A stretch of 64,000 nucleotides of DNA from assembly GCA_005405945.1 (NCBI GenBank), contig BJHW01000001.1, forward strand, positions 8,556,001 through 8,620,000, written 5' to 3'. Numbering within the stretch: the first letter of the stretch is position 1; each line of letters opens with the position of its first letter. This stretch comes from Streptomyces violaceusniger (GTDB lineage Bacteria > Actinomycetota > Actinomycetes > Streptomycetales > Streptomycetaceae). A program made the position numbers and the translations under genes. Under the pieces are notes generated by a model. That model was not told the origin of the DNA. It made no database searches and saw only the letters and a list, made by a program, of their open reading frames with translations. This document shows positions 35,804 through 43,336 of this stretch, piece after piece.

Positions 35804-37011
35804 CCGTCCCCGGCGGACACAGCGCCCACAGCGCCGAACGCTTCACCGACGCGTTCGGGCGCCGAGTGGGCGGCGGGACGCTCGGCGCCGTCCCGGTCGT
35901 GCTCGGGCTGCTCGCGATCTGGATCATCTTCCAGGTCCTCAACCCGCACTTCCTCTCCCCGCGCAACCTCTCCAACCTCAGCGTGGACATCGTCGGCACC
36001 GGCATGATCGCGGTCGGCGTGATCTTCGTGCTGCTGATCGGCGAGATCGATCTGTCGGTGGGCTCGGTGAGCGGCCTGGCCTCCGCCCTGTACGCCGTGT
36101 TGAACGTCAACTTCGGCATGCCCGAACCACCCGCCATCATCCTGGGCGCGCTCTGCGGTACGGCGGTCGGCTTCGTCCACGGCTTCTTCACGGCCGTGGT
36201 CGGCGTCCCCGCGTTCGTGGTCACCCTCGCCGGACTGCTGGGGTGGTACGGCCTGATGCTCTCCATCATGGGCGCGTACGGCACCATCAACCTCGACGAC
36301 CGGGGCCTGGTCGCCCAGCTGACCAACTACTACTTCTCCGATGTCGCCGCCGCCTACGTCCTGGCGGCGCTCGGCACCGCCGGGTACTTCCTCACCGCCT
36401 GGCGCGACGTCAAGCGCCGCCGCGCCGCCGGAGTGCCCAGCCGCTCCCCGGTCTGGATCGTTGTCCGCACGGGCGTGCTCGCGGTGCTCGCCTTCGCCGC
36501 CGCGTATGTCCTCAACCGGTTCCAGGGCCTGCCGCTCGCCCTGCTGATCTTCGTGATCGTCCTCGTCGTCCTCGACTACGTCCTGCGCCGTACGGCCTAC
36601 GGGCGCATGATCTTCGCCCTCGGCGGTGGGGTCGAAGCGGCCCGCCGCGCCGGGATCAATGTGGCCTGGGTACGGATCTCGGCGTTCATGATGTCGAGCA
36701 CGATGGCCGCCATCGGCGGCCTCTTCCTGGCCTCCCGGATCAATTCGGTCAGCCAGACGTCGGTCACCACCGACCTGCTGATGAACGCCATCGCCGCGGC
36801 CGTCATCGGCGGCACGAGCCTCTTCGGCGGGCGCGGCAGCACGTGGTCCGCCCTGCTGGGCGTGCTGGTCATCCAGTCGATCGCCTCGGGCGTGGCGCTG
36901 ATGGACATCCAGACTGCTGTTCAGTTCATGATCACGGGTGGGGTGCTGCTGGTGGCCGTCGTGATCGATTCGCTGTCGCGCAGGGCGCAGCGGGCGCACG
37001 GCCGGGCTTAG
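35800..37011 (+). CDS. Sugar ABC transporter permease (XylH-like)
   Basis: A 403-aa BPD_transp_2 permease with ~10 membrane helices. Examples are 'AVPVVLGLLAIWIIFQVLN', 'VDIVGTGMIAVGVIFVLLIG', 'AFVVTLAGLLGWYGLMLSIM' and 'LLIFVIVLVVLDYVLRRTA'. The family EIDLSVGS and 'AALGGGVEAARRAGI'-type coupling region (read FALGGGVEAARRAGI) interacts with the ATPase. The large mid-protein loop (RDVKRRRAAGVPSR) is typical of XylH. It completes a one-receptor, one-ATPase, one-permease importer for xylose or a similar monosaccharide. Confidence 0.9.
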   Translation: MTVPGGHSAHSAERFTDAFGRRVGGGTLGAVPVVLGLLAIWIIFQVLNPHFLSPRNLSNLSVDIVGTGMIAVGVIFVLLIGEIDLSVGSVSGLASALYAVLNVNFGMPEPPAIILGALCGTAVGFVHGFFTAVVGVPAFVVTLAGLLGWYGLMLSIMGAYGTINLDDRGLVAQLTNYYFSDVAAAYVLAALGTAGYFLTAWRDVKRRRAAGVPSRSPVWIVVRTGVLAVLAFAAAYVLNRFQGLPLALLIFVIVLVVLDYVLRRTAYGRMIFALGGGVEAARRAGINVAWVRISAFMMSSTMAAIGGLFLASRINSVSQTSVTTDLLMNAIAAAVIGGTSLFGGRGSTWSALLGVLVIQSIASGVALMDIQTAVQFMITGGVLLVAVVIDSLSRRAQRAHGRA

Positions 37012-37018
37012 GTCTTGC

Positions 37019-37660
37019 CGCCTGCGGCGGGCTGTTCCCCTCCCCGCCCCTTCCCGAAACTGGGGCCCCGCCCCAGCCCCCGAATCGGGGCTCCGCCCCG
37101 GGGCCTGAGCCGGGGCTTCGCTCCGGGCCCGGTCGGGGTTCCGCCCCCGGTCCCGGTCGGGGTTCCGCCCCCGGTCCCGGGGCGGGGCTCTGACCCGGGG
37201 CCCGGGCCGGAGTTCTGGCCCGGGTTCTGGATTGGGGCTTTGCCTCAGGCCTCCGACGGGGGCTTTGCCCAGGCTCCGGGTGGGGGCTTGGCCTCGGGCT
37301 CTGGAGGAGGGTTGCGCTCCGGGCTCCGGGTCGAGGTCTGCCTGGGGCTCCGGGTGGGGTTTCGCCCCCGGCCCCGGACGGGGCCGGTGCCCCAGCCTCG
37401 GGGTCGGGGCTCTGCCCCGGGCCCCGGATGGGGGTTCTGCCCCTGACCCCTGACCGGGTCCGCCCCTTCCCACGGCATCCATAGGCGGCTCCGCCGCGGG
37501 GCGGGGGCTTCGCCCCGAAGGGGCGCGGGGAACTGCGCGACCAGCCACGATGGCGCCGCAGACGATCGACGGCAGGTCAGGGCACTTACCAGGGGCTTCG
37601 CCCCTGGACCCGGGGTCTGGGGCGAAGCCCTAGTTTCGGGAAGGGGCGGGGAGGGGAAAG
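37019..37660 (+). repeat. G-run-bounded intergenic repeat, copy D, amplified
   Basis: Opens gcctgcggcgggctgttccc then the C-rich end, and closes with tttcgggaaggggcggggag. The interior repeats blocks such as ggcccgggttctgg / ggggctttgcc. Near 37511-37562 it contains a second Streptomyces repeat (gccccgaaggggcgcgggga + actgcgcgaccagccac). It fills the 659-bp gap between the sugar permease and the DUF397 gene; no coding signal is seen. Confidence 0.85.
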
Positions 37661-37670
37661 ATCCGCCGAC

Positions 37671-37907
37671 TCAGCGGGCGGCGAAGTCCAGGAAGTCCGC
37701 CCAGGCGGTGGCGGCTATGCGAAGGCGAGGGCCCTCGGGGTTCTTGGAGTCCCGTATGTGGACGGTGGTGGGGTTGGTGGCGACCTCGACGCAATCGCCG
37801 CCGCTGGAATCGCTGTAGCTCGACTTGCGCCAGTCGTAGGCGACCTCGATGCACTCGCCGCCGCTGGAGTCGCTGTAGCTGCTCTTGAACCACACAAGGT
37901 TGCTCAT
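37671..37907 (-). CDS. DUF397 protein with duplicated motif
   Basis: A 78-aa small protein with two tandem DUF397 signatures: 'WFKSSYSDSSGGECIEVA' and 'WRKSSYSDSSGGDCVEVA', from an internal ~57-66-bp duplication. DUF397 proteins are almost always encoded next to XRE regulators in Streptomyces. The S. coelicolor Scr1/Scr2 pair is the studied example and has toxin-antitoxin-like behaviour. The C-terminus 'LRIAATAWADFLDFAAR' is typical of the family. Start overlaps the stop of the XRE gene (ATGA). Confidence 0.92.
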   Translation of the reverse strand: MSNLVWFKSSYSDSSGGECIEVAYDWRKSSYSDSSGGDCVEVATNPTTVHIRDSKNPEGPRLRIAATAWADFLDFAAR

Positions 37908-38725
37908 AGATCACCCATCAACTGCTCGATGACGCCTAGGGTTTCCTCGGGCCCGAGGGCCTGGGACCTGATCATGGCATAGCGCCGGGCCAGGACGCCC
38001 ACCTCGTCGGGCTTCGACATCAGGATGCTCTTTCCATGGCCCTCCAAGTAGGCCACGGGTGTTTCGTCTGGCATCTCGATGACAGTCATTGGCCCTTGCA
38101 GGCCAGCATGCCCGGCCCGGCTCGTCGGCATAAGCTGGATGACAACGTTGGGTCGGTTCGCGCACTCGATGAGATGCGCGTACTGGGCGTGCATGGCCTC
38201 CGCCCCGCCAATCTGCCGACGCAGTGCCGCCTCCTCAAGGACGACGTTGATCACCGCCATTGGCTTGCGATCGAGCAGTGACTTGCGCTCCATGCGCGCT
38301 TCGGTCAGCCGCTCGACCTCGTCAGTGTCGAGTGGAGGGAACGCACATAGGAGCACTTCGCGTGCGTAGCTCTCAGTTTGCAGAAGCCCATGGATCAGCT
38401 GCGAGCAGTACGACGAGACGCTGAGCGCCGCCTGCTCCAGCTGAACGAAGCCCTGAAAGTGGGCCGGATACCGCTCAAGCCGCAAGTACTTGATCGCAGA
38501 CCTCAGCAACCGACCCGCGTCCAGAGCCTTCTCGGCCGCGTCGATGAACTCGTCCGTCGGCGGCTTCGCGCAGGTCTCCACGGCGCTCACCGCCGACCCC
38601 GTGTAGTTCATGAGCGCACCCAATTCATCCTGGGTCAGTCCGGCCCGCTCCCGCAGAAGCCGCAGGACAGCGGCGAAGTACTGCACGGTCGGTGGAGCGG
38701 AGTCCTTCTTCTTCGACTGGGCCAC
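37904..38725 (-). CDS. XRE-family regulator with DUF5753
   Basis: A ~273-aa regulator. N-terminal helix-turn-helix at ~residues 15-70 ('VLRLLRERAGLTQDELGALM', 'NYTGSAVSAVETCAKPPT'). The C-terminal ~170 residues are DUF5753 ('QLEQAALSVSSYCSQLIHGL', 'RKSLLDRKPMAVINVVLEEA', 'TPVAYLEGHGKSILMSKPDE'). It is the partner of the DUF397 gene downstream. GTG at 38725 (AQSKKKD..) is chosen; upstream in-frame GTGs exist. Local base composition is somewhat lower in GC than its neighbours, hinting at mobility of the module. Confidence 0.88.
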   Translation of the reverse strand: MAQSKKKDSAPPTVQYFAAVLRLLRERAGLTQDELGALMNYTGSAVSAVETCAKPPTDEFIDAAEKALDAGRLLRSAIKYLRLERYPAHFQGFVQLEQAALSVSSYCSQLIHGLLQTESYAREVLLCAFPPLDTDEVERLTEARMERKSLLDRKPMAVINVVLEEAALRRQIGGAEAMHAQYAHLIECANRPNVVIQLMPTSRAGHAGLQGPMTVIEMPDETPVAYLEGHGKSILMSKPDEVGVLARRYAMIRSQALGPEETLGVIEQLMGDL

Positions 38726-38845
38726 GCGGGCCACCCCCTCAACAACCCTCAACACCAATCAACGTGCGTTCGACCAGAGTTGTCGGTCGCCGCAGTCGAC
38801 GCTCTGTTACTGGTGAAGGTAGCCGCCTGCACTGACAGTGGGAGC

Positions 38846-39259
38846 ATGAACGCGGAAAGTCACGACGTGAACCCGCTCCATGGCTGGAAGCAGAGGTTTA
38901 CGCCCGTCCCCCTCTCTGTCCCTCACGTCCGCCGTGCCGCCGACGCCGCTCTCCGCGCCTGGGGCCTGGACCGGAGCTCGGCGGCCCTCGTCCTGCTCGT
39001 CGTTTCCGAGCTGGCGACCAATGCCGTCCGTCATGGACGCGTACCGGGGCGGTACTTCGAGGTGCGTATCGCATGCGACGCAGAAAAAATGGTCGGGGTC
39101 GAGGTGTCCGACCCCCGCGAGGGGCACCCCGCCCTGGCGGACCCGACACCGGACGACGAATCCGGACGCGGCCTGGCGATCGTGGACGCGCTCGCCGAGG
39201 CATGGGGCGTCCGGGAGCGCGTCGTCGGCAAAACGGTCTGGGCCCGGATCCGCCTCTAG
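38846..39259 (+). CDS. RsbW-like ATP-binding protein (HATPase_c)
   Basis: A 137-aa single GHKL ATPase domain: N-box 'VVSELATNAVRHGRVPGRYF', G1 box 'EVSDPREGHPALADPTPDDE', G2 'SGRGLAIVDALAEAWGVRE'. Streptomyces has many such anti-sigma-kinase-like proteins. Those divergent from XRE/DUF397 pairs form a recurring three-gene module. RBS gggag is only 2 nt from ATG, so expression may be weak or leaderless. Partner sigma or anti-anti-sigma not present locally. Confidence 0.85.
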   Translation: MNAESHDVNPLHGWKQRFTPVPLSVPHVRRAADAALRAWGLDRSSAALVLLVVSELATNAVRHGRVPGRYFEVRIACDAEKMVGVEVSDPREGHPALADPTPDDESGRGLAIVDALAEAWGVRERVVGKTVWARIRL

Positions 39260-39261
39260 CG

Positions 39262-39690
39262 GTGCTTGGTTGGGTGCGGCGCCGTCTCGCGCCTTCGGCG
39301 CAATTGAGCATGGGTCGGGGGTGCCGGGGCGGGGGCCGCGTCGCCGGCCGCCGGGCCGGTGGGGGCGGGGCGAGTGGCGGCATCCGGGCTCGCGGGTCGG
39401 GGCCGATCCGGACTGCGGGCCGGATGGCGCGGTCGATCCTGGCCCCTCCAGGTACCCCTCTCGAAAATGCTTGATCTAGCGCAACTAATAAGTCAAGCAA
39501 TCTCCAGAGGGGTGCCCCACCCCCCGGCAGGGTCGTCCGGCGTCGGCCCAAGCTCCCGATTGCGGAAGCCGCCACCAGGCCGACCTCCCACCGGCCCGGC
39601 GGCCGGCGACGCGGCCCGCGCCCCCCACCTGCCGCCCCCATGCTCACATGCGCCGAAGGCGCGAAACGGCGCCGCGGACAACCAACGACC
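39262..39690. repeat. ~430-bp long imperfect inverted repeat (MITE-like/foldback element)
   Basis: The whole gap between the converging ATPase genes is a foldback. The left arm begins ttggttgggtgcggcgccgt and carries gcgccttcggcgcaattgag then catggg. The right arm is its near-complement, ending cccatgctcacatgcgccga + aggcgcgaaacggcgccgcg. Arms are ~200 bp. The centre (39451-39518) has a nested hairpin: ggtacccctct ... agaggggtgcc enclosing tgcttga ... tcaagca. No transposase is present. Confidence 0.85.
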
Positions 39691-39714
39691 CCAGCCCGGC
39701 ACGCGCCTCCGGGC

Positions 39715-40428
39715 TCACCCCAGGACATGCCGCAGATAGCTCCGCGGATCCGCGAGATAACGGCGCCAGTGGTCGACCAGGGCCAGCTCGCTCCAGGCCA
39801 CCCGCCGCATCCCGTGCTCGCCGACCTCGACGATGTCCGCGCCGGGCAGTGCCGTCAGCAGCGGCGAATGCGTCGCGCAGATGACCTGCCCGCCGTTCTT
39901 CACCAACTCATCGAGGTGACCGATGAGTTCGAGGCAGGAGGCGAAGGAGAGCGCCGCCTCCGGCTCGTCCATGACGTACAGCCCGGGCTGGAGGAACTTG
40001 CCCCGGAACGCCGCGAGGAACCCCTCGCCGTGGCTGACCGAATGCGGGGCGAAACCCTCCCGGTCCAGCGCGTCCAACGCGGTCTCGGCCCGCAGGAAGA
40101 ACCCCTTGCGGGCCGACCAACTCCCCAGCATCCGCCGCCCGCGCGGTGCCGCGTCGAAGCGGATCCGCTCACCCAGCGCCGACTTGGGGCGGTGGCTGGC
40201 GTAACGCCAGTCGTGCGAGCCGCCGTACGGGTCCAGCCCAAACCCCTCCGCGAGCGCCTCCACCAGAGTGGACTTGCCCGACCCGTTCTCCCCGACGAGG
40301 AACGTCACGGGCGCCCTGAAGCGCAGCCCGTCCGCCAGCAGCCCCCGCACACACGGCACGGACCAGGGCCACCTCTCCTCCTCACGCGACCCCGGGTCAA
40401 TGTGTACGTACGCACGTTCGATAATCAT
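39715..40428 (-). CDS. AAA-family ATPase (ABC/SMC-type, COG3910-like)
   Basis: A 237-aa cytosolic ATPase: Walker A 'VTFLVGENGSGKSTLVEALA' (residues ~41-60), signature-like 'SVSHGEGFLAAFRGKFLQPG', Walker B 'GLYVMDEPEAALSFASCLEL', H-switch 'GQVICATHSPLLTALPGADI'. It resembles the stand-alone ATPases related to the OLD/RecF class, whose function is unknown; some are part of defence or repair systems, but no nuclease partner is adjacent here. C-terminus 'DHWRRYLADPRSYLRHVLG' is characteristic of the subgroup. Confidence 0.88.
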   Translation of the reverse strand: MIIERAYVHIDPGSREEERWPWSVPCVRGLLADGLRFRAPVTFLVGENGSGKSTLVEALAEGFGLDPYGGSHDWRYASHRPKSALGERIRFDAAPRGRRMLGSWSARKGFFLRAETALDALDREGFAPHSVSHGEGFLAAFRGKFLQPGLYVMDEPEAALSFASCLELIGHLDELVKNGGQVICATHSPLLTALPGADIVEVGEHGMRRVAWSELALVDHWRRYLADPRSYLRHVLG

Positions 40429-40449
40429 CGCCCGAGTCTCTCACGGCCC

Positions 40450-41118
40450 TCAGGCGAACACCGAGATACGGGTGCGATGGTGTCGAGGGGTGTCGATCTC
40501 GTCGAGCAGTGCTACCGCCAAATCCGCATAGGACAATCGCAGGGGGCCGGGTCCTGCGACGGATTCCCCTCCGACGCGGTAGCGGCCGGTTCGGGGAGCG
40601 GCCGACTCCAGCAGGGCCGGGGGAGTCACCATCAGCCAGTCAACCGGCGTTTCCGTTGCCTGAAGTCTCTCCAGCCCCGCGTGATGGGCACGGGCGAAAG
40701 GGCGGATCTCCGGTGGGAAGGCCGCGGGGTCGTCCATCACCAGCCCGCCGTCTCCGTTTTTGAGGTTCGCGAACAGACCGATGACCACGAGCCGGGACAC
40801 CTGAGCTTCCGCGAGGCCGTGCAGGAGCGCATCGGCGGCCTTGACGAAGAATTCCGGGTCCAGGGAGGCGAACCCCTGCTCCGGCCCCGTGAGGGGACTC
40901 ACCGCATGCACCGCCGCGATATGACCGCGTGCGGCCAGGGCGATCCCCCGCTGATCCATGACATCACCCCGCAGAACGTGGACACCGTCCGCTTCGATGC
41001 CGGGATGCTTCGCAGGGTCGCGGACGACCCCGGTGACGTGGTGCCCGCGGGCGCGGGCCTCGGCGGTAACCGCGCGCCCAGCGCGGCCGCCCGCTCCGAA
41101 GACAATGATTCCGCCCAT
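40450..41118 (-). CDS. NAD(P)-binding atypical SDR reductase
   Basis: A 222-aa NmrA/atypical short-chain-dehydrogenase-like protein. 'IIVFGAGGRAGRAVTAEARA' is the dinucleotide-binding GxGGxxG; 'GVVRDPAKHPGIEADGVHVL' and 'VSRLVVIGLFANLKNGDGG' continue the Rossmann fold. Related proteins reduce quinones or sense NADPH. Divergent from an HxlR regulator, the usual pairing for HxlR-controlled reductases induced by electrophiles or quinones. Confidence 0.88.
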   Translation of the reverse strand: MGGIIVFGAGGRAGRAVTAEARARGHHVTGVVRDPAKHPGIEADGVHVLRGDVMDQRGIALAARGHIAAVHAVSPLTGPEQGFASLDPEFFVKAADALLHGLAEAQVSRLVVIGLFANLKNGDGGLVMDDPAAFPPEIRPFARAHHAGLERLQATETPVDWLMVTPPALLESAAPRTGRYRVGGESVAGPGPLRLSYADLAVALLDEIDTPRHHRTRISVFA

Positions 41119-41213
41119 GACCGTTCCCCTTCGACAATGACACTCGCGAGCGGGAACGAACGGTATGGGTTCAGATGCTGATTACTTCAACGATACTGGC
41201 CTAGCCTTCCCCC

Positions 41214-41621
41214 ATGGCCAAGCCGCTGGATCCCGACATGTTCGACCCCATGTGCCCGTCGAGTGCCATGCCCATCCAGATCGGTGACAAGTGGACAGCG
41301 ATGGTCGTGCTCTGCCTTGAAGACGGCCCGCGCAGATTCAACGAACTTCGTGGCCCGCTTCGGGGGATCACCCCGAAGGTGCTCGCCCAGACGCTCCGGG
41401 CCATGGAGCGCGACGGCTTGGTGACGCGTACCGCCTATGACGAAAACCCGCCCCGAGTCGAATACGAACTGACGATGCTGGGGCACAGCCTGTTCACCCT
41501 CATCGCGGCCGCTCGCGCATGGAGCCGGGAACACCTCCCTTCATTGCTGGCGGCGCGCGCATCGTACGAAGCATCAGCCGACGCCTCTCTGCTCGAGGCA
41601 TCACGTGATCACATACAGTGA
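41214..41621 (+). CDS. HxlR-family regulator
   Basis: A 135-aa winged-helix protein: 'FDPMCPSSAMPIQIGDKWTA', 'CLEDGPRRFNELRGPLRGIT', 'KVLAQTLRAMERDGLVTRTA', 'NPPRVEYELTMLGHSLFTLI'. A single N-terminal Cys (CPSSA) sits where HxlR redox sensors (YodB/HypR type) carry their reactive cysteine. It likely controls the divergent reductase through the 95-bp gap, which is AT-richer (gatgctgattacttcaacga). Confidence 0.9.
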   Translation: MAKPLDPDMFDPMCPSSAMPIQIGDKWTAMVVLCLEDGPRRFNELRGPLRGITPKVLAQTLRAMERDGLVTRTAYDENPPRVEYELTMLGHSLFTLIAAARAWSREHLPSLLAARASYEASADASLLEASRDHIQ

Positions 41622-41732
41622 TGCGCGCTTACCGTGCGACTGGGCTCGAGCGCGTTTCTAGTGGCGCGCCCTACGGTGATGGGGGGTGTGGCCTGGGCGG
41701 GGCGGGCCGCCCGACTGGAGGGGAGAGCGTTG

Positions 41733-41867
41733 ATGTCGCGGATCGTCCGGGGTCGAAACGACGGCGGGAACGGTGACAAGCCGCCTGGTCAGCCCTATCC
41801 CGGTCCGCATCCGCCGCCGACGCCCGACGGTGGGCCCGGGGTTCCGAACCCGCCCAAGGCCGCATGA
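41733..41867 (+). CDS. 44-residue Pro/Gly/Asn-Gly-rich peptide, candidate modified peptide precursor
   Basis: MSRIVRGRNDGGNGDKPPGQ followed by a Pro-rich half (PYPGPHPPPTPDGGPGV) ending NPPKAA. RBS ggagggg lies ~9-12 nt upstream, and the stop codon overlaps the ATG of the PCMT-family methyltransferase (ATGA), so translation is coupled. It contains two Asp-Gly and one Asn-Gly pairs, the dipeptides that form succinimide/isoaspartate most readily and are what PCMT enzymes act on. Could be a RiPP-like precursor or a small accessory protein; no family recognised. In-frame upstream starts (41634) lack an RBS. Confidence 0.55.
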   Translation: MSRIVRGRNDGGNGDKPPGQPYPGPHPPPTPDGGPGVPNPPKAA

Positions 41868-43057
41868 CGTTCGAGGGCATCGCCCGGCCCGGACGGGCCG
41901 CGTTGGGGCGGGTGCTGCTTGAGGCGGGGGTGATGGCGGAGGACTGGGCGCCGACGTTCGCCGCCGTCGACCGGGCCGCGTTTTTGCCGGAGTTGATGTG
42001 GCCGTTCGATGCGCGGACACAGGGGGCCGTCGCGATCGACAAGGCCGAGGACGCGGACGCGGACGCCTGGTACGCCGCCGCCGACAGCGACGCGCCCATC
42101 GTGACGCAGTGGGACGACGGTGAGCACACCGGCCCCGCGCCGGGGCGGGTGTCCACCAGTTCATCGTCGATGCCCTCCGTCGTCTACGCCTTGCTGCGGG
42201 ACCTGGCCGTGGACGAGGGCATGGCCGTGCTCGACGTGGGGACCGGCACGGGGGAGACGGCCGGGGCGCTGGCGCATCGTTGTGGCGGGCGTGAGGTGAC
42301 CACGGTCGAGGTGGATCCTTCCGTCTCGCGCCACGCGGGCGCACGGCTGGACGCGGCCGGGCTGCACCCCCGCGTCGTGCTCGATGACGGTGCCAAGGGC
42401 TGCGCGGGCAACGCACCGTACGACCGCGTCCTGGCCACCGTCGGCCTCCGGGAGATCCCCGGGGCGTGGATCGAGCAGACGCGGCCCGGGGGCCTGATCG
42501 TCGCCCCCTGGGGCACGCACTACACCCACGCGGACGCCGTCGCCCGGCTGGTGGTGCGCCGGGACGGGACGGCGTCGGGGCGTTTCACCGGCCCCGTCGA
42601 GTTCATGAAGCTGCGCGGCCAGCGGCTGTCGCTGCCGCCGCACGGCGCCTACGTCCCGGACGAGGGCGGGGGCAGCGGTGGCGCCGATACGTCCAGCACG
42701 GGCATCCCCGAGGGGGAGTTCATCGCCCCGCCGTATTCCGCCCTTCCCTTCGCGCTGGGACTCCGGGTACCGAATTGCGTGCAGGTCGTGGCCGCCCCGC
42801 ACGAGGGCGCACGACCCGTGTGGTTCTACGGGCTGACCGACCGTTCCTGGGCGTGCGTCGTGTTCCGCGAGGGGGAGGCGGAGGCGCGCGTCTGGCAGGC
42901 GGGGGAGCGTCGGCTGTGGGACGAGGTCGAGGCCGCGTACGGGTGGTGGGTCGGCCATGGCAGGCCGGACCACACCCGCTTGGGCCTTACGGTCGGGCCG
43001 GGCCCCGCCGGTCAGCGGGTGTGGCTGGACGATCCGGCCGCCTCCTGGGCTCCGTAG
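41864..43057 (+). CDS. PCMT-family (protein-L-isoaspartate-type) methyltransferase
   Basis: A 397-aa enzyme. N-terminal 'FAAVDRAAFLPELMWPFDAR' and 'PSVVYALLRDLAVDEGMAVL' are typical PCMT openings. The SAM site is 'VLDVGTGTGETAGALAHRCG' and 'VTTVEVDPSVSRHAGARLDA'; 'YDRVLATVGLREIPGAWIEQ' and 'TRPGGLIVAPWGTHY' complete the class I fold. A ~150-residue C-terminal extension (WFYGLTDRSWACVVF) is like the peptide-tailoring or actinobacterial PCMT homologues rather than housekeeping Pcm. Coupled to the 44-aa peptide gene upstream. Its TAG stop lies in the first unit of a 25-bp repeat. Confidence 0.85.
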   Translation: MTFEGIARPGRAALGRVLLEAGVMAEDWAPTFAAVDRAAFLPELMWPFDARTQGAVAIDKAEDADADAWYAAADSDAPIVTQWDDGEHTGPAPGRVSTSSSSMPSVVYALLRDLAVDEGMAVLDVGTGTGETAGALAHRCGGREVTTVEVDPSVSRHAGARLDAAGLHPRVVLDDGAKGCAGNAPYDRVLATVGLREIPGAWIEQTRPGGLIVAPWGTHYTHADAVARLVVRRDGTASGRFTGPVEFMKLRGQRLSLPPHGAYVPDEGGGSGGADTSSTGIPEGEFIAPPYSALPFALGLRVPNCVQVVAAPHEGARPVWFYGLTDRSWACVVFREGEAEARVWQAGERRLWDEVEAAYGWWVGHGRPDHTRLGLTVGPGPAGQRVWLDDPAASWAP

Positions 43058-43152
43058 AGCGGCCGGTTCCTGGTTCCCGTAGAGCGGCCGACTCCTGGGC
43101 TACGTAGCCCGGCCGGTTCCCGTCCCCGTAGCCCGGCCCGTTCCCGGTCCCC
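43054..43152 (+). repeat. 24-25-bp tandem repeat, four units
   Basis: Four imperfect copies of gtagMScggccggttcc.. starting at the stop codon of the methyltransferase gene. A similar ccggccgcctcctgggctcc block lies just before it, still inside the coding sequence. Confidence 0.85.
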
Positions 43153-43336
43153 CTGGAGACGCGCGCGACGCGTCGCACCCGCTTGCGAACTCATGGGCTG
43201 CCGTAAGCGGAATCGATCCGTCCTGGTAACCCGCTGTCCGCCGGGTCGCGGGGGCGCTGTGCCACGCTTGAAGCCGGTTCGCGCGCATGGTGCGGGCCGG
43301 TGACGCGAAGTGAGGGCGCGGAGTGCAGAAGCCCCG

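Noticed and set aside
35770..37548. 592-codon minus-strand frame covering the sugar permease and copy D
   Set aside because: Antisense to a well-defined permease with typical membrane helices; low-complexity His/Asp/Gly composition.
39262..39690. Pair of small hypothetical proteins in the foldback gap
   Set aside because: Mirror-image open frames arise from the inverted repeat; no RBS or conserved domain.
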